From Streptomyces sp. R21 (GTDB lineage Bacteria > Actinomycetota > Actinomycetes > Streptomycetales > Streptomycetaceae), in assembly GCF_041051975.1 (NCBI RefSeq), contig NZ_CP163435.1, positions 9,578,501-9,642,500 of the forward strand: a stretch of 64,000 bases of DNA. The letters run 5' to 3'. Below, one piece after another: positions 16,758 through 25,710 of the stretch (positions are counted from its first letter, which is position 1; the number at the start of each line of letters is the position of its first letter). The notes beneath the pieces are model-generated. The model saw only the letters and a list, made by a program, of their open reading frames with translations. It was not told the DNA's origin and made no database searches. The position numbers and the translations under genes are program-made.

Positions 16758-17999
16758 TCATCCGGCTGCACGGATCTCCTCGGATGTGAAGATCGGGGCG
16801 GGTTTCTTCACGCACCGCAGGGCCCTGCGGACGGCCGCGGCAGGGTCGCCCCGGTGGTACGGCTGCTCCGACGGCTCGATGCCGACGAGGAACTCCTGAT
16901 AGCGGACGGCGAGGGCGAGATGGGCGAGCGGTTCGGCGACGGCGAGCGCGCGGGCCGGGTCGCTGCCGGGGGCCCGGGACTTCCAGGCGTCGACCCAGGC
17001 GCGGGCGGCGGACGCGCCGGCGGATGCGGGGAGGAAATCGTGGACGCGCAGCCCGTCCATGACGGGGTGGCCCCAGTACGCGTCGGCGAAGTCCATGATG
17101 ACCGGCGGTCCGCCCTCGCTGCGCCAGTTGCCGCAGTGGAAGTCGCCGTGCACGAGAGTGTCGGGCAGACCGCACTCGGCGAGCAGGGGCCAGCGGTCCG
17201 CCAACGCCCTTGCAGCAAACAGCTCTTGGGGAGTGAGTTCCTCGGCCACCGGGCCGTCGAGCAGCTCGCGGACGCGCGCGGTGAGGACTGGTGTGCTCCA
17301 GTCCCGGACGCCGGAGGGCAGTGGGGAGAGCGAGGCCGCCAGTGCCGCCTGCGCGGCGACGAATCGGTGCATCCCGGAGGTGAGCGTTTCGGGGGAGGCC
17401 TGCCAGCAGTCCTCGCCGGGGATGTGCTCCATCAGGATGTGCCGCTCGCCGGAGCCGAGGAGCGTCGGGACCAGGTCCGGATCGACCTGAGCGAAGGTGC
17501 GGATGACGACGGCCTCATCGGCGGCGAAGTGCGGTGTCGCCTTGAGCCAGACCGGGCCCTGCCCGGTGGGCAGGCGGAAGAGTCCGGCCAGGTTCCAGGT
17601 GCGGCGCTGCTCCACCGGACCGGTCACCGGTCGCCCTGCCGAGGCCAGCGTTCGCCTTGCCCCGTCGAGGAGTTCCCGCAGACTGTCCGCCCGCGCCCAC
17701 GGTGACCGAAGCGGCTCATGCCCGTTCAACACATCCTGATCCACGGGCTGTTGACTCAACAGCCCGGGCACCGGACGCTCCAACGCCTCCACGTGATAGG
17801 TCACATGGCCGTCCCGGCTGCCTGCACCTCCGTCGACGAACAGGAGACGCAGCACCAGCACGGGAACACCGAGCGTCTCCTCCAGCCGGGCGGTGACCGG
17901 TTCGACCTCGGACCACCACGGGACATCGACGGGGAAGGGCCCGGCGGTGCCGAGGAAGTCCGCACCCGACGTGACCCACGCACTGACAGTTCTGCTCAC
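16758..17999 (-). CDS. APH-family phosphotransferase
   Basis: A 413-residue kinase-like protein of the aminoglycoside/choline phosphotransferase fold. The catalytic loop is VHGDFHCGNW and the metal-binding segment is IMDFADAYWGHP. The N-terminal ~110 residues precede the kinase core and look like a separate, NUDIX-like or uncharacterised domain. The GTG start at 17999 has a poor ribosome site. It is probably a small-molecule kinase; nothing ties it to antibiotic resistance. Confidence 0.82.
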   Translation of the reverse strand: MSRTVSAWVTSGADFLGTAGPFPVDVPWWSEVEPVTARLEETLGVPVLVLRLLFVDGGAGSRDGHVTYHVEALERPVPGLLSQQPVDQDVLNGHEPLRSPWARADSLRELLDGARRTLASAGRPVTGPVEQRRTWNLAGLFRLPTGQGPVWLKATPHFAADEAVVIRTFAQVDPDLVPTLLGSGERHILMEHIPGEDCWQASPETLTSGMHRFVAAQAALAASLSPLPSGVRDWSTPVLTARVRELLDGPVAEELTPQELFAARALADRWPLLAECGLPDTLVHGDFHCGNWRSEGGPPVIMDFADAYWGHPVMDGLRVHDFLPASAGASAARAWVDAWKSRAPGSDPARALAVAEPLAHLALAVRYQEFLVGIEPSEQPYHRGDPAAAVRRALRCVKKPAPIFTSEEIRAAG

Positions 18000-18069
18000 C
18001 GCGTCAGTGTGGACAGGCGTTGTGGATTCGGCGAACGGTTTTCCGGCAGACCGTTGCGCCTCCCCGCAA

Positions 18070-18753
18070 TCAAGCGTGAGACAGCGGCCCGGCAGGTGAC
18101 ATGGCCGGGAGTGCGGCGCTCTGCAGAGCGGTGATGCGCTGAATCACACACATCGCGAGAACCGCTGCGACGACGTTGAACGCTTCCGACAGTACGAGGA
18201 GGGGCATCGAAGTTCCCTGGCCGAATCGAGACCCCAGCACGATCACCGCATGCCCCACCCAAGCGGCCCACCAGGCGTTCACCAGGACGTCCTCGCGTCC
18301 CCTCTCCGCCGCCTCGGCGCTGCTCGCCCGCTGGACCTCAAGGACGAGGCCTCGCGGAACCCACAGGTTGACCACCGGTATGAGCCAGGCGACGACAGCC
18401 CAGACGGACCCGTCACCGGCATCGGCATCGGCACCGTGTGCACCGGGACGCGGCGAACCCGTACCGGCGGACCCGCCACCGGCACCGTGGCCAAGCGCTC
18501 CGGCCGAGAGCGCGTGCGCGTTCCGTCGGCAGCGGCTGAACCACACCAGGAACAGCACGACGGCAGCCGTCATCAGGTACACGAATACCATCGACGCGAA
18601 TCCGAACCTGCTCCGTAGCGACGCATCCGTGGGGTGCAGATGCTGAGCCCGCAGAGTCACGACCCGGAACATGTCCGCGACGGCTGCCACGCCGATCGCG
18701 GCCTGCGCGAAGCGTGCGAGGAGCCAGGGGGCCTTGCTGACGGAACCGGTCAC
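18070..18753 (-). CDS. DUF4328 membrane protein
   Basis: A 227-residue protein with about four or five hydrophobic segments and the DUF4328 signature (VVAWLIPVVNLWVPRGLVLE and NAWWAAWVGHAV). A Gly/Ala/Asp-rich loop (about 95-118) separates the second and third membrane regions. Its function is unknown across actinobacteria. The GTG start at 18753 is placed just before the first conserved residues. Confidence 0.85.
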   Translation of the reverse strand: MTGSVSKAPWLLARFAQAAIGVAAVADMFRVVTLRAQHLHPTDASLRSRFGFASMVFVYLMTAAVVLFLVWFSRCRRNAHALSAGALGHGAGGGSAGTGSPRPGAHGADADAGDGSVWAVVAWLIPVVNLWVPRGLVLEVQRASSAEAAERGREDVLVNAWWAAWVGHAVIVLGSRFGQGTSMPLLVLSEAFNVVAAVLAMCVIQRITALQSAALPAMSPAGPLSHA

Positions 18754-18856
18754 GGTGGGAGACCTACTTTTCGCGGGCAGCCTGCGCCGTGGCGGCGAGG
18801 CAGGGGGAGGGCAACGCCTCGGATCATAGGTCGACCCGCGTGTGAGCGGTCCGTCT

Positions 18857-19447
18857 TTACCGCAGCACGAGCAGGCGCGCGCTGAGTACGGGGTCCGTGA
18901 CCAGGTCGGCGTGAGGGATGCCGGCGCCGAGACCCTCGATGAGGCGGAAGAAGAGGCCGCGGGTGCCCAGCGGGCCGGGGTCGTCACGGTCGAGGTGGGC
19001 GCCCAGGGCCCGTAGTTCGGGGTCGAACCGTTGTGGGTCGTCGCCGATCCGGTTCGCGGGCCGGAGGCTCCGCAGGCTGAACATGCCGCTGATCAGTCGC
19101 CGGTCCTCGGCGTAGAGGAACTCGACCCGGGGCTCATTGGCGTGCAGTGCCAAGGCCGCAGTCCCGGTCGAAACCGCGGACACGAGCTGCCCGTCCTCGA
19201 CGCACCGCCAGCTGCCGTGCTCCCAGGCCCACGCCCACGGGCCGTACTTCCCAGCGCTGACGACGTAGGCATCGCTGTTGTACAGGACGTCACCGAAGTC
19301 TTCGTCGAAGTCTTCCCGGCTGCGCACGGCGACTGTCGCCGGGATCGCGCCCATCCGATCCAGCAGCTCTCGCGCGGTGAGGTCGCGTGCGAACGTGAGG
19401 CTCAGCAGCGGCAGATCACGGCCGTACATCCATCCCAGCCCCGCCAT
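18857..19447 (-). CDS. DUF6461 family protein
   Basis: A 196-residue soluble protein resembling the DUF6461 family of actinobacterial proteins (N-terminal LTFARDLTARELLDRMG, central YVVSAGKYGPWAWAWEHGSW). Function unknown; many members occur as strain-specific accessory genes. The ATG at 19447 has an excellent GGAGAGGAGG site about 5 nt upstream. It is divergent from the molybdoenzyme at 19605 and shares a 157-bp region with a 14-bp direct repeat. Confidence 0.8.
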   Translation of the reverse strand: MAGLGWMYGRDLPLLSLTFARDLTARELLDRMGAIPATVAVRSREDFDEDFGDVLYNSDAYVVSAGKYGPWAWAWEHGSWRCVEDGQLVSAVSTGTAALALHANEPRVEFLYAEDRRLISGMFSLRSLRPANRIGDDPQRFDPELRALGAHLDRDDPGPLGTRGLFFRLIEGLGAGIPHADLVTDPVLSARLLVLR

Positions 19448-19518
19448 CCGGCCTCCTCTCCATGAGTGCCATGAGTTCCACGAGTCGAACACGTAGCGGG
19501 CAACAACCGCACCCCTCA

Positions 19519-19569
19519 AGTGGGTTGCTCTATAGGACTGATGGCACTACCGTCCAGTAAGTTGCTCTA
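19519..19569. repeat. Direct repeat AGTRRGTTGCTCTA x2 upstream of oxidoreductase
   Basis: AGTGGGTTGCTCTA (19519-19532) and AGTAAGTTGCTCTA (19556-19569) match at 12 of 14 positions and are 37 bp apart, in front of the oxidoreductase gene. They may be paired binding sites for an unlinked regulator. Confidence 0.45.
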
Positions 19570-19604
19570 CCAGACTCACTGGAACCCGCTGGGCGTGAGG
19601 AGCC

Positions 19605-21863
19605 ATGGGCGTGGCCGACACCGAACGAGAGACTTGGCGGACCTCCGCGTGCATCCTCTGCGAGTGCAACTGCGGTATCGAAGTCCAGCTGGACGGACGG
19701 AAGTTGGCCCGCATTCGCGGGGACAGGAAGCACCCGGCCTCGGCCGGCTACACCTGTGAGAAGGCCCTGCGCCTCGACCACTACCAGAACGGCCGCCACC
19801 GGCTGACGTCCCCGCTGCGGCGCCGCGCCGACGGGACGTACGAGGAGATCGACTGGGAGACCGCGATCGACGAGATCGCGGAGCGGCTCACCGCGGTGCG
19901 CAGGGAACACGGCGGCGAGAAGATCTTCTTCTACGGCGGAGGCGGCCAGGGCAACCACCTCGGGGGCCTGCACACCAAGGCCCTGCAAGCGGCCCTCGGC
20001 GCCCCCTATTTCTCCAGCGCGCTCGCCCAGGAGAAGACCGGCGAGATGTGGGTCGACGGAAAGCTCTACGGAGGCCACACCAAGGGCGACTTCGAGCACG
20101 CCGAGGTCGTGGTCTTCCTCGGCAAGAACCCGTGGCAGTCGCACAGCTTTCCGCGAGCCCGGCCGACCCTGCGCGCTCTCGCCAAGGACCCCGGCCGTTC
20201 GATGATCGTCCTCGATCCGCGGCGCAGCGAGACCGCGGCGCTGGCCGACTTCCACCTCCAGGTGCTGCCGGGCACGGATGCCTGGTGCCTGGCCGCCCTG
20301 CTCGGCGTGATCGTCCAAGAGGGACTGTGCGACGCCGAGTTCATCGCGGAGCACACGGCCGGGACCGGCCCCGTGCTGGAGGCGCTGGCCGAGGTGCCCG
20401 TCACGCAGTACGCGGCCCGCTGCGGCGTCGAGGAGGATCTGCTGCGCGCGGCGGCGCGGCGCATCGGCACGGCCGCCAGTGTGACGACGTACGAGGATCT
20501 GGGCGTCCAACAGGCTCCGCACAGCACCCTGGTGTCGTACCTGAACAAGCTGCTGTGGATCCTGACCGGCAACTTCGGGCGCCCCGGCACGATGTTCCTG
20601 CACTCGGCCTTCGCCGCACTCGCCGGCGGCAGCGGGAAGTCCGGCCGCGGACGCCGTACGCCCGTCACCGGAGCGAAGATCATCGCGGGGCTCGTGCCGT
20701 GCAACTCGATCGCCGAGGAGATCCTGACCGACCACCCCGACCGGTTCCGGGCGATGTGGATCGAAAGCGCCAACCCGGCGCACTCCCTTGCCGATTCGCA
20801 GGCGTTCGCCGAGGCGCTCGACGCCCTCGACCTCGTGGTCGTGGTCGACGTGGCCCTCACCGAGACCGCCCGTCGCGCCGACTACGTCCTGCCCGCGGCC
20901 AGCCAGTTCGAGAAGTGGGAGGCGACTTTCTTCAACACCGAGTTCCCCCACAACACCTTCCAGCTCCGCCCGCCGCTCCTGGACCCACTGCCCGGCACCC
21001 TCCCGGAACCGGAGATCTACGCCCGGCTGCTGCGCCGCCTGGCCGCCGCCGACGAGGAACTGCTGACGGCCCTGACCGAGGCGGCCCACACCTCGCGCAC
21101 CGCCTTCCGCGAGGCCTTCTTCGCCGCTCTCGGCAAGGAACCGGCACTGTTCGGCCTCGCCCCGTATCTGCTGTACGAGACCCTTGGCGCCGCTCTGCCG
21201 GCAGCGCAGCGCGCCACGGCTCCGGTCTGGGGGCTCGCCCAGGTGTGCGCGATGACGTATCCGGACGCCGTGCGCCGCGCCGGTTTCCCCGACGGCGACG
21301 CCCTCTACGACGCACTCCTCGCGACTCCCTCCGGGGTGACCTTCACGGTCGACGACTGGGACGACGTATGGAACTACGTACGCCGCCCGGACCACCGCTT
21401 CACCGTAGAGATCCCCGAACTGACCGAGAAGTTGAGGGAATTGGGGAAGCAGGGCGAACGTCTGACGAGCGAGCGGTTCCCGCTGGTCCTCTCGGCGGGG
21501 GAGCGGCGCTCGTTCACGGCTAACACGATCTACCGCGATCCGACCTGGCGCCGCCGCGACGCCGAAGGCGCCCTGCGCGTCAGCCGGGCCGATGCCGACC
21601 GCCTCGGTCTGGCCAACGGCTGCACCGCCCGCCTGCTCACCGAACGCGGCAGCGCCCACGTCGTCGTCGAGGTCTCCGACATGATGCGCGAGGGACACAT
21701 CTCGCTGCCCAACGGCCTCGGTGTGGACCACCCCGACCACGGTACGGTGGGCGTCGCCCCCAATGACCTCACCTCCCTCCACCACCGCGACTGGCTCGCC
21801 GGCACCCCTTGGCACAAGCACGTCCCGGCGCGGCTGGAGGCCGTCGAACCAGCCGGGGCGTGA
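19605..21863 (+). CDS. Molybdopterin-dependent oxidoreductase (formate dehydrogenase-like)
   Basis: A 752-residue Mo/W-bis-PGD oxidoreductase. The N-terminus carries the [4Fe-4S] ligands C16, C19, C23 and C51 (the stretch is CILCECNCG, with an additional Cys at 21). The middle holds Mo-cofactor-binding domains and the C-terminus (about 640-730) a molydop-binding barrel. There is no twin-arginine signal, so it is cytoplasmic. ATG 19605 has GAGGAG 3-4 nt upstream. The substrate is uncertain; similarity is to FdhF/nitrate-reductase-like enzymes. The next gene starts within or just after its stop. Confidence 0.88.
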   Translation: MGVADTERETWRTSACILCECNCGIEVQLDGRKLARIRGDRKHPASAGYTCEKALRLDHYQNGRHRLTSPLRRRADGTYEEIDWETAIDEIAERLTAVRREHGGEKIFFYGGGGQGNHLGGLHTKALQAALGAPYFSSALAQEKTGEMWVDGKLYGGHTKGDFEHAEVVVFLGKNPWQSHSFPRARPTLRALAKDPGRSMIVLDPRRSETAALADFHLQVLPGTDAWCLAALLGVIVQEGLCDAEFIAEHTAGTGPVLEALAEVPVTQYAARCGVEEDLLRAAARRIGTAASVTTYEDLGVQQAPHSTLVSYLNKLLWILTGNFGRPGTMFLHSAFAALAGGSGKSGRGRRTPVTGAKIIAGLVPCNSIAEEILTDHPDRFRAMWIESANPAHSLADSQAFAEALDALDLVVVVDVALTETARRADYVLPAASQFEKWEATFFNTEFPHNTFQLRPPLLDPLPGTLPEPEIYARLLRRLAAADEELLTALTEAAHTSRTAFREAFFAALGKEPALFGLAPYLLYETLGAALPAAQRATAPVWGLAQVCAMTYPDAVRRAGFPDGDALYDALLATPSGVTFTVDDWDDVWNYVRRPDHRFTVEIPELTEKLRELGKQGERLTSERFPLVLSAGERRSFTANTIYRDPTWRRRDAEGALRVSRADADRLGLANGCTARLLTERGSAHVVVEVSDMMREGHISLPNGLGVDHPDHGTVGVAPNDLTSLHHRDWLAGTPWHKHVPARLEAVEPAGA

Positions 21864-21892
21864 CCCGACACCCGTACGCGGAGGCGGCTTTC

Positions 21893-22621
21893 ATGCAGGA
21901 GTCGGCGCTGCCCGGAGGCTTCGTCAACCAGGTCGTCCGGGTCGGACCGACCGTTCGTCGCCCGCCCGGCCCTCGCGCGCAGTACGTAGGCGGCCTGCTC
22001 GCCCTGTTCGACCGACAGGGCTGGAGCGGGGCACCGCGGCGACTCGGCGCGGACGAGCAGGGGCGTGAGATCTTCGACTACGTCGAGGGCCAAGTGCCTC
22101 TGAATGCTGAGGCCTTGGAGGCGGCGCGGACGGACGCGAGCCTGGCCCGCGTGGCCCGGCTCGTCCGCGAGTTCCATGACCTCACACACGGCACGCAACA
22201 AGCCGGGGATCAGGAAGTCGTCTGTCACAACGACCTGTCCCCACGCAACACCGTGTACGCGCCGGGTTGGCAGCCGCTCGCCTTCATCGACTGGGACCTC
22301 GCCGCGCCGGGCGCACGCATCCACGATGTCGCCCACGTCTGCTGGCAGTACCTGGACCTCGGTCCGCGCGTCTCGGACGTCCCCGAGGCCGCCCGTCGGA
22401 TCGCCCTGATCTGCGCCTCCTACGGCCTGGCCGACCCGAGCGCAATCGTGGACGCGATTCTGTGGTGGCAGGACCGCTGCCGGCGCGGCATCGAGGCCGG
22501 TGCGTCGCGCGGCGAGCGGGCCATGGTCGGTCTGCGCGAGCGGGGAGTGGTGGGGGAGGTGCGGGCGGCCTACGGCTGGGTGGCCGCCCATCGTGGCGAG
22601 CTGGGCGCCGGCCTGAGGTGA
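21893..22621 (+). CDS. Aminoglycoside/choline phosphotransferase-like kinase
   Basis: A 242-residue compact APH-fold phosphotransferase with catalytic loop VCHNDLSPRN and metal-binding FIDWDLAAPG. The ATG at 21893 is chosen because GGAGG lies 7 nt upstream; an alternative GTG at 21860 overlaps the stop of the oxidoreductase gene (GTGA), so the two are likely coupled either way. It lacks part of the N-terminal lobe seen in longer APH enzymes. Substrate unknown. Confidence 0.8.
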   Translation: MQESALPGGFVNQVVRVGPTVRRPPGPRAQYVGGLLALFDRQGWSGAPRRLGADEQGREIFDYVEGQVPLNAEALEAARTDASLARVARLVREFHDLTHGTQQAGDQEVVCHNDLSPRNTVYAPGWQPLAFIDWDLAAPGARIHDVAHVCWQYLDLGPRVSDVPEAARRIALICASYGLADPSAIVDAILWWQDRCRRGIEAGASRGERAMVGLRERGVVGEVRAAYGWVAAHRGELGAGLR

Positions 22622-22672
22622 GGTCCGGGTCGTCGACCAGAGTCGGGAAGTGACCGGTGTGGACGCCGCCGA

Positions 22673-22702
22673 TTGACATGCAAGTTATTACCTGCATAAC
22701 GT
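22673..22702 (+). promoter_or_regulatory. Promoter with embedded ArsR-type operator
   Basis: TTGACA (22673-22678) and TAACGT (22697-22702) are 18 bp apart. The spacer is filled by an imperfect 20-bp inverted repeat (22678-22697; ATGCARGTWA read from both ends, 8 of 10 matches). A repressor bound there would block RNA polymerase. The first transcribed base would fall at about 22708, on the GTG. Confidence 0.7.
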
Positions 22703-22707
22703 TGAGT

Positions 22708-23499
22708 GTGCGATCTGAGAATGACCCCGCGATGGACCAGGTCTTCAAGGCGCTGGCCGACCAGACCCGGAGGCGGCTGCTGGACCGGCTGCACGAGCAG
22801 GGTGGGCAGACGCTCGGTGAGCTGTGCGAGCACATCGACATGACACGCCAGTCGGTGACGCAGCACCTGGGTGTCCTGGAGGCGGCCAACCTGGTCAGCA
22901 CGGTGCGGCGGGGAAGGGAAAAGCTGCACTACCTCAATCCGGTGCCGCTCCATGAGATGCAGGAGCGGTGGATCGACAAGTTCGAGCGCCCGCGCCTGCT
23001 CGCGCTGAGCGCTCTCAAGCAACGAGCCGAGGAAGCCATGACCGGCAGGCCGAACTTCGTGTACGTCACCTACATCCGGAGCACGGCCGAGAAGGTCTGG
23101 GACGCGCTCACCGACGCCGACCTGACCGCCGCGTACTGGGGCCACAGCAACGTGTCGGACTGGCGGCCCGGATCCCGGTGGGAGCACCGGCGCATCGACG
23201 GCTCCGGCATCGCCGACGTCGTCGGCACCGTGGTGGAGAGTGATCGCCCCACACGCCTGGTGACCACATGGGCGGCGCCTGAGGACGAGGGTCGGGATGA
23301 CAAGTACTCCCGGGTCACCTTCGACATCCAGCCGCACGCTGACATCGTCCGCCTCACCGTGACCCACGAGGACCTGGCCGACGAGGCGGCGCTCGGCGAC
23401 GCGACCTCCGGCTGGTCGGCGGTGCTGTCCAATCTGAAGTCCTTCGTCGAGACGGGCCGCCCGCTGCCTCAGGAGCCCTGGCTGATGCCCGGCCGCTGA
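22708..23499 (+). CDS. ArsR-family regulator fused to SRPBCC (AHSA1) domain
   Basis: A 263-residue fusion: an ArsR winged HTH (about 9-95, with TLGELCEHIDMTRQSVTQHL) and a C-terminal SRPBCC/START-like ligand-binding domain (about 115-255). In many bacteria these are two adjacent genes. No arsenic- or metal-binding Cys pair is seen in the HTH, so it is not a metal sensor. The start is taken as GTG 22708 because a -10 hexamer ends 5 nt before it (leaderless); ATG 22732 (255 residues) is the alternative. It probably represses itself through the dyad in its promoter. Confidence 0.82.
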   Translation: MRSENDPAMDQVFKALADQTRRRLLDRLHEQGGQTLGELCEHIDMTRQSVTQHLGVLEAANLVSTVRRGREKLHYLNPVPLHEMQERWIDKFERPRLLALSALKQRAEEAMTGRPNFVYVTYIRSTAEKVWDALTDADLTAAYWGHSNVSDWRPGSRWEHRRIDGSGIADVVGTVVESDRPTRLVTTWAAPEDEGRDDKYSRVTFDIQPHADIVRLTVTHEDLADEAALGDATSGWSAVLSNLKSFVETGRPLPQEPWLMPGR

Positions 23500-23531
23500 C
23501 CCGGTTCACCCGGCCCCGGGTCCATTACTCC

Positions 23532-23556
23532 TCGGCCCTGCCCACGGCGGGGCCGA
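23532..23556. terminator. Hairpin between convergent genes
   Basis: TCGGCCC (23532-23538) pairs perfectly with GGGCCGA (23550-23556) across an 11-nt loop, between the convergent genes ending at 23499 and 23604. Confidence 0.4.
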
Positions 23557-23603
23557 CCCGCTCGCGACGGGCCGGCCCGCGGTCTCCTTCCGTGCTGCCG
23601 GGG

Positions 23604-24044
23604 TCACATCCGGGAGTTGGTGCTCCTCGCCGTGACCGCGCACATTGCCCCGAGGACCACGGCCAGCGCGCCGACGATGATGCTGTTGAGGGCGACACCG
23701 GTGTCCGGGCTGTCGCCGACGACCCACGGAGAGATGATCAACCATGTGCCCATCGCGCAGATCGCCCAGCTCAGGCCGTACATCCTCTCGGGTGTGACGG
23801 TGAATCCGAGGGCCAGCAGCGCGATCGCGATGCCCATGATCAGGTTGTGGGTCACGAGCGCGGGCTGGCTTGTCGTGTAGTGGAGAATCCACGGGGATAC
23901 GGCGCAGTACAGACCGAGCAGGAACACCGGTCCGTCCACGAGCGCCACATCGCGACCACCGAGCATGCGGGCGTAGCGGTCCCGCATTTCGGAAGCGTCA
24001 GGGTGGCTGGTGATGTCACCACTGGTGTGCGAGACGTTGGCCAT
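23604..24044 (-). CDS. SPW-repeat membrane protein
   Basis: A 146-residue protein with four hydrophobic segments and two SPW motifs (SPWILHY and SPWVVGD), the hallmark of the SPW-repeat family. The N-terminal ~33 residues are hydrophilic. Function unknown. The ATG at 24044 has AAGGAGAC about 6 nt upstream. It appears monocistronic; the 207 bp separating it from the next gene upstream (24252-25616, same strand) hold nothing I can identify. Confidence 0.85.
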   Translation of the reverse strand: MANVSHTSGDITSHPDASEMRDRYARMLGGRDVALVDGPVFLLGLYCAVSPWILHYTTSQPALVTHNLIMGIAIALLALGFTVTPERMYGLSWAICAMGTWLIISPWVVGDSPDTGVALNSIIVGALAVVLGAMCAVTARSTNSRM

Positions 24045-24251
24045 GACTCGTCTCCTTCGATCTCTGCAGGCCTGACCGCGTTTATGGAGGAGTGTGCGGT
24101 TAGCGCCGCTTGCTCACATTCTGCGCTTATTTTCTCTTTATGTGTAGAGATGGGAGGGGTTGTAGAGGTGTGAGGAGCGAGATCCGCCGTCCCGGCGCCA
24201 GGTCCGCGACCGACGTGAGGGCGGTCGGGTCGGTCGGGTCGGCTGGGTCGG

Positions 24252-25616
24252 TCACGGTCTGTTCCGCATTCTCCAGCGCCAGAGCGCGTCCGCCCGGGCA
24301 TCGTGCTCGAAGCCGGGACCGAGCGGCCCCACGCGTTCGTAGGCCTCCTCCGTCCGCGGATCGTCCCGCCGGGCGAGACCGCAGGCGCCCTCCAGCCGCA
24401 GCAGTTGGTCTTCCTCGTCGAGCAGTGCAACGAACGCTTCTGTGACGGCGGGTGTGCGGTCGTGGGATCTGGACAGGGTGGCCGCCGCGGCGGCGCGTAC
24501 GTCCGGGTCGGGGTCCCGGATCAGGGCGAGCAGTGCCAGTTGTGGCTCGGGGGTGAGGCCGAGGGCCGGGGCGATCACCTCGCACACGGCGCGGCGCACC
24601 TCGGAGTCGGGGTCACGCGCGAGGGTGAGCAGCGCGGCCGTGGCGGTGGAGGTGAGCGAGGCGTCGTTCGTGGAGAAGCAGTCGGGCACCTGCCGGCGCA
24701 CGCGCGGGTCCGGGTGATCGGCGTAGCGCAGTCCGACGGCTTCATGGCCCGGGTGTTCGTAGGTGTTGAACGTCTTGAGGACCTGCGCGAGCACCGAGCT
24801 GTCCGTCTCCTCGATCGCCCAGTCGGCCAGGAGTTGACTCTCCGCCTTCGCGTACGAGTGACGGCCGGACCTCTCGAACAGCATTCTCATCCGCAGGTAG
24901 GAGAGCACGAACAGGCGGTGGTGGGGCGATGGGTGATGGCGGAAGGCCACCACGGCCGACCAGGTCTCCTTGCTGCGGCGCAGCGTCAGGGTGAAGCGGG
25001 ACGCGGACCAGTCGACATGGTCCTCGTCCGGTCGGTGGACAGCGCGGGCCACGAGTTCGTCGACCGGGGTCAGGATGCGGAAGGCCCACTCCAACGAGGT
25101 CAGGACGGCGCCGTGCCCCGCCCGAACGGTGAGCCCGCCGAGCGAGACCCGCTCGACGTGATGGCTCTCGTCGTCCTGGACGAGGCACGTCTCGGCCGGC
25201 CCCGACGCTCCGGTCCTGCGGCACAACTCCTCGGCCGCACCCGTCTCGTACCAGTTCCGGGCCATGGCGAGCAGTCGCTCGCGTGCGGCCTGCGGGAGCC
25301 GTCGCGGCGGCTCGTCGCCCAGGACCGCCGAGACCATCGCCGGCGAGCCGAGATCGACGGCCCGCAGCAGCGGTGTCGTGCCGTCGGGCAGTGCCCGGTC
25401 CGGGTCCGCGCCGCCTTCCACCAGCGCCTCGGCGACCACTGCGTCGTACGCCGCTACGGCCGAGCACAGCACCGGCAGTCCCTCCGCAGCGGACGCGTCG
25501 GGATGTGCGCCCTCTTCCAGCAGCGCGCGCACCGCGTCGGCGTCCCCCGCCCGCACCGCCGATACGAGCCTGCCGTCCAGGCTCTCTACGTGGCTGCCGT
25601 CCCTCGGCGAATGCAT
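24252..25616 (-). CDS. Ankyrin-repeat / HEAT-repeat protein
   Basis: A 454-residue soluble repeat protein. The N-terminal ~115 residues are ankyrin repeats (VSAVRAGDADAVRALLEEGA; ALVEGGADPDRALPDGTTPL). A central unique domain follows (about 150-300), then HEAT-like repeats with recurrent DPDxxVR motifs (about 320-425). It is likely a protein-protein interaction scaffold; partners are unknown. The ATG at 25616 has GAGGAGGGGG just upstream. Confidence 0.82.
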   Translation of the reverse strand: MHSPRDGSHVESLDGRLVSAVRAGDADAVRALLEEGAHPDASAAEGLPVLCSAVAAYDAVVAEALVEGGADPDRALPDGTTPLLRAVDLGSPAMVSAVLGDEPPRRLPQAARERLLAMARNWYETGAAEELCRRTGASGPAETCLVQDDESHHVERVSLGGLTVRAGHGAVLTSLEWAFRILTPVDELVARAVHRPDEDHVDWSASRFTLTLRRSKETWSAVVAFRHHPSPHHRLFVLSYLRMRMLFERSGRHSYAKAESQLLADWAIEETDSSVLAQVLKTFNTYEHPGHEAVGLRYADHPDPRVRRQVPDCFSTNDASLTSTATAALLTLARDPDSEVRRAVCEVIAPALGLTPEPQLALLALIRDPDPDVRAAAAATLSRSHDRTPAVTEAFVALLDEEDQLLRLEGACGLARRDDPRTEEAYERVGPLGPGFEHDARADALWRWRMRNRP

Positions 25617-25710
25617 CCGGCCCCCTCCTCGATGCGGCGTTCCGCCCGGCCCCGCTCGCCGAGTCGCACGAGTGGTCCGATGACGCCGTCCCCTGTGATC
25701 GAACGGCTTG

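Noticed and set aside
16758..17999. Aminoglycoside resistance kinase
   Set aside because: The HGDFH and metal motifs show the APH fold only; the context gives no antibiotic link.
19530..21821. Long open frame (about 763 codons) opposite the molybdopterin oxidoreductase
   Set aside because: It is an antisense shadow with no motif; the sense protein carries the Fe-S ligands and cofactor domains.
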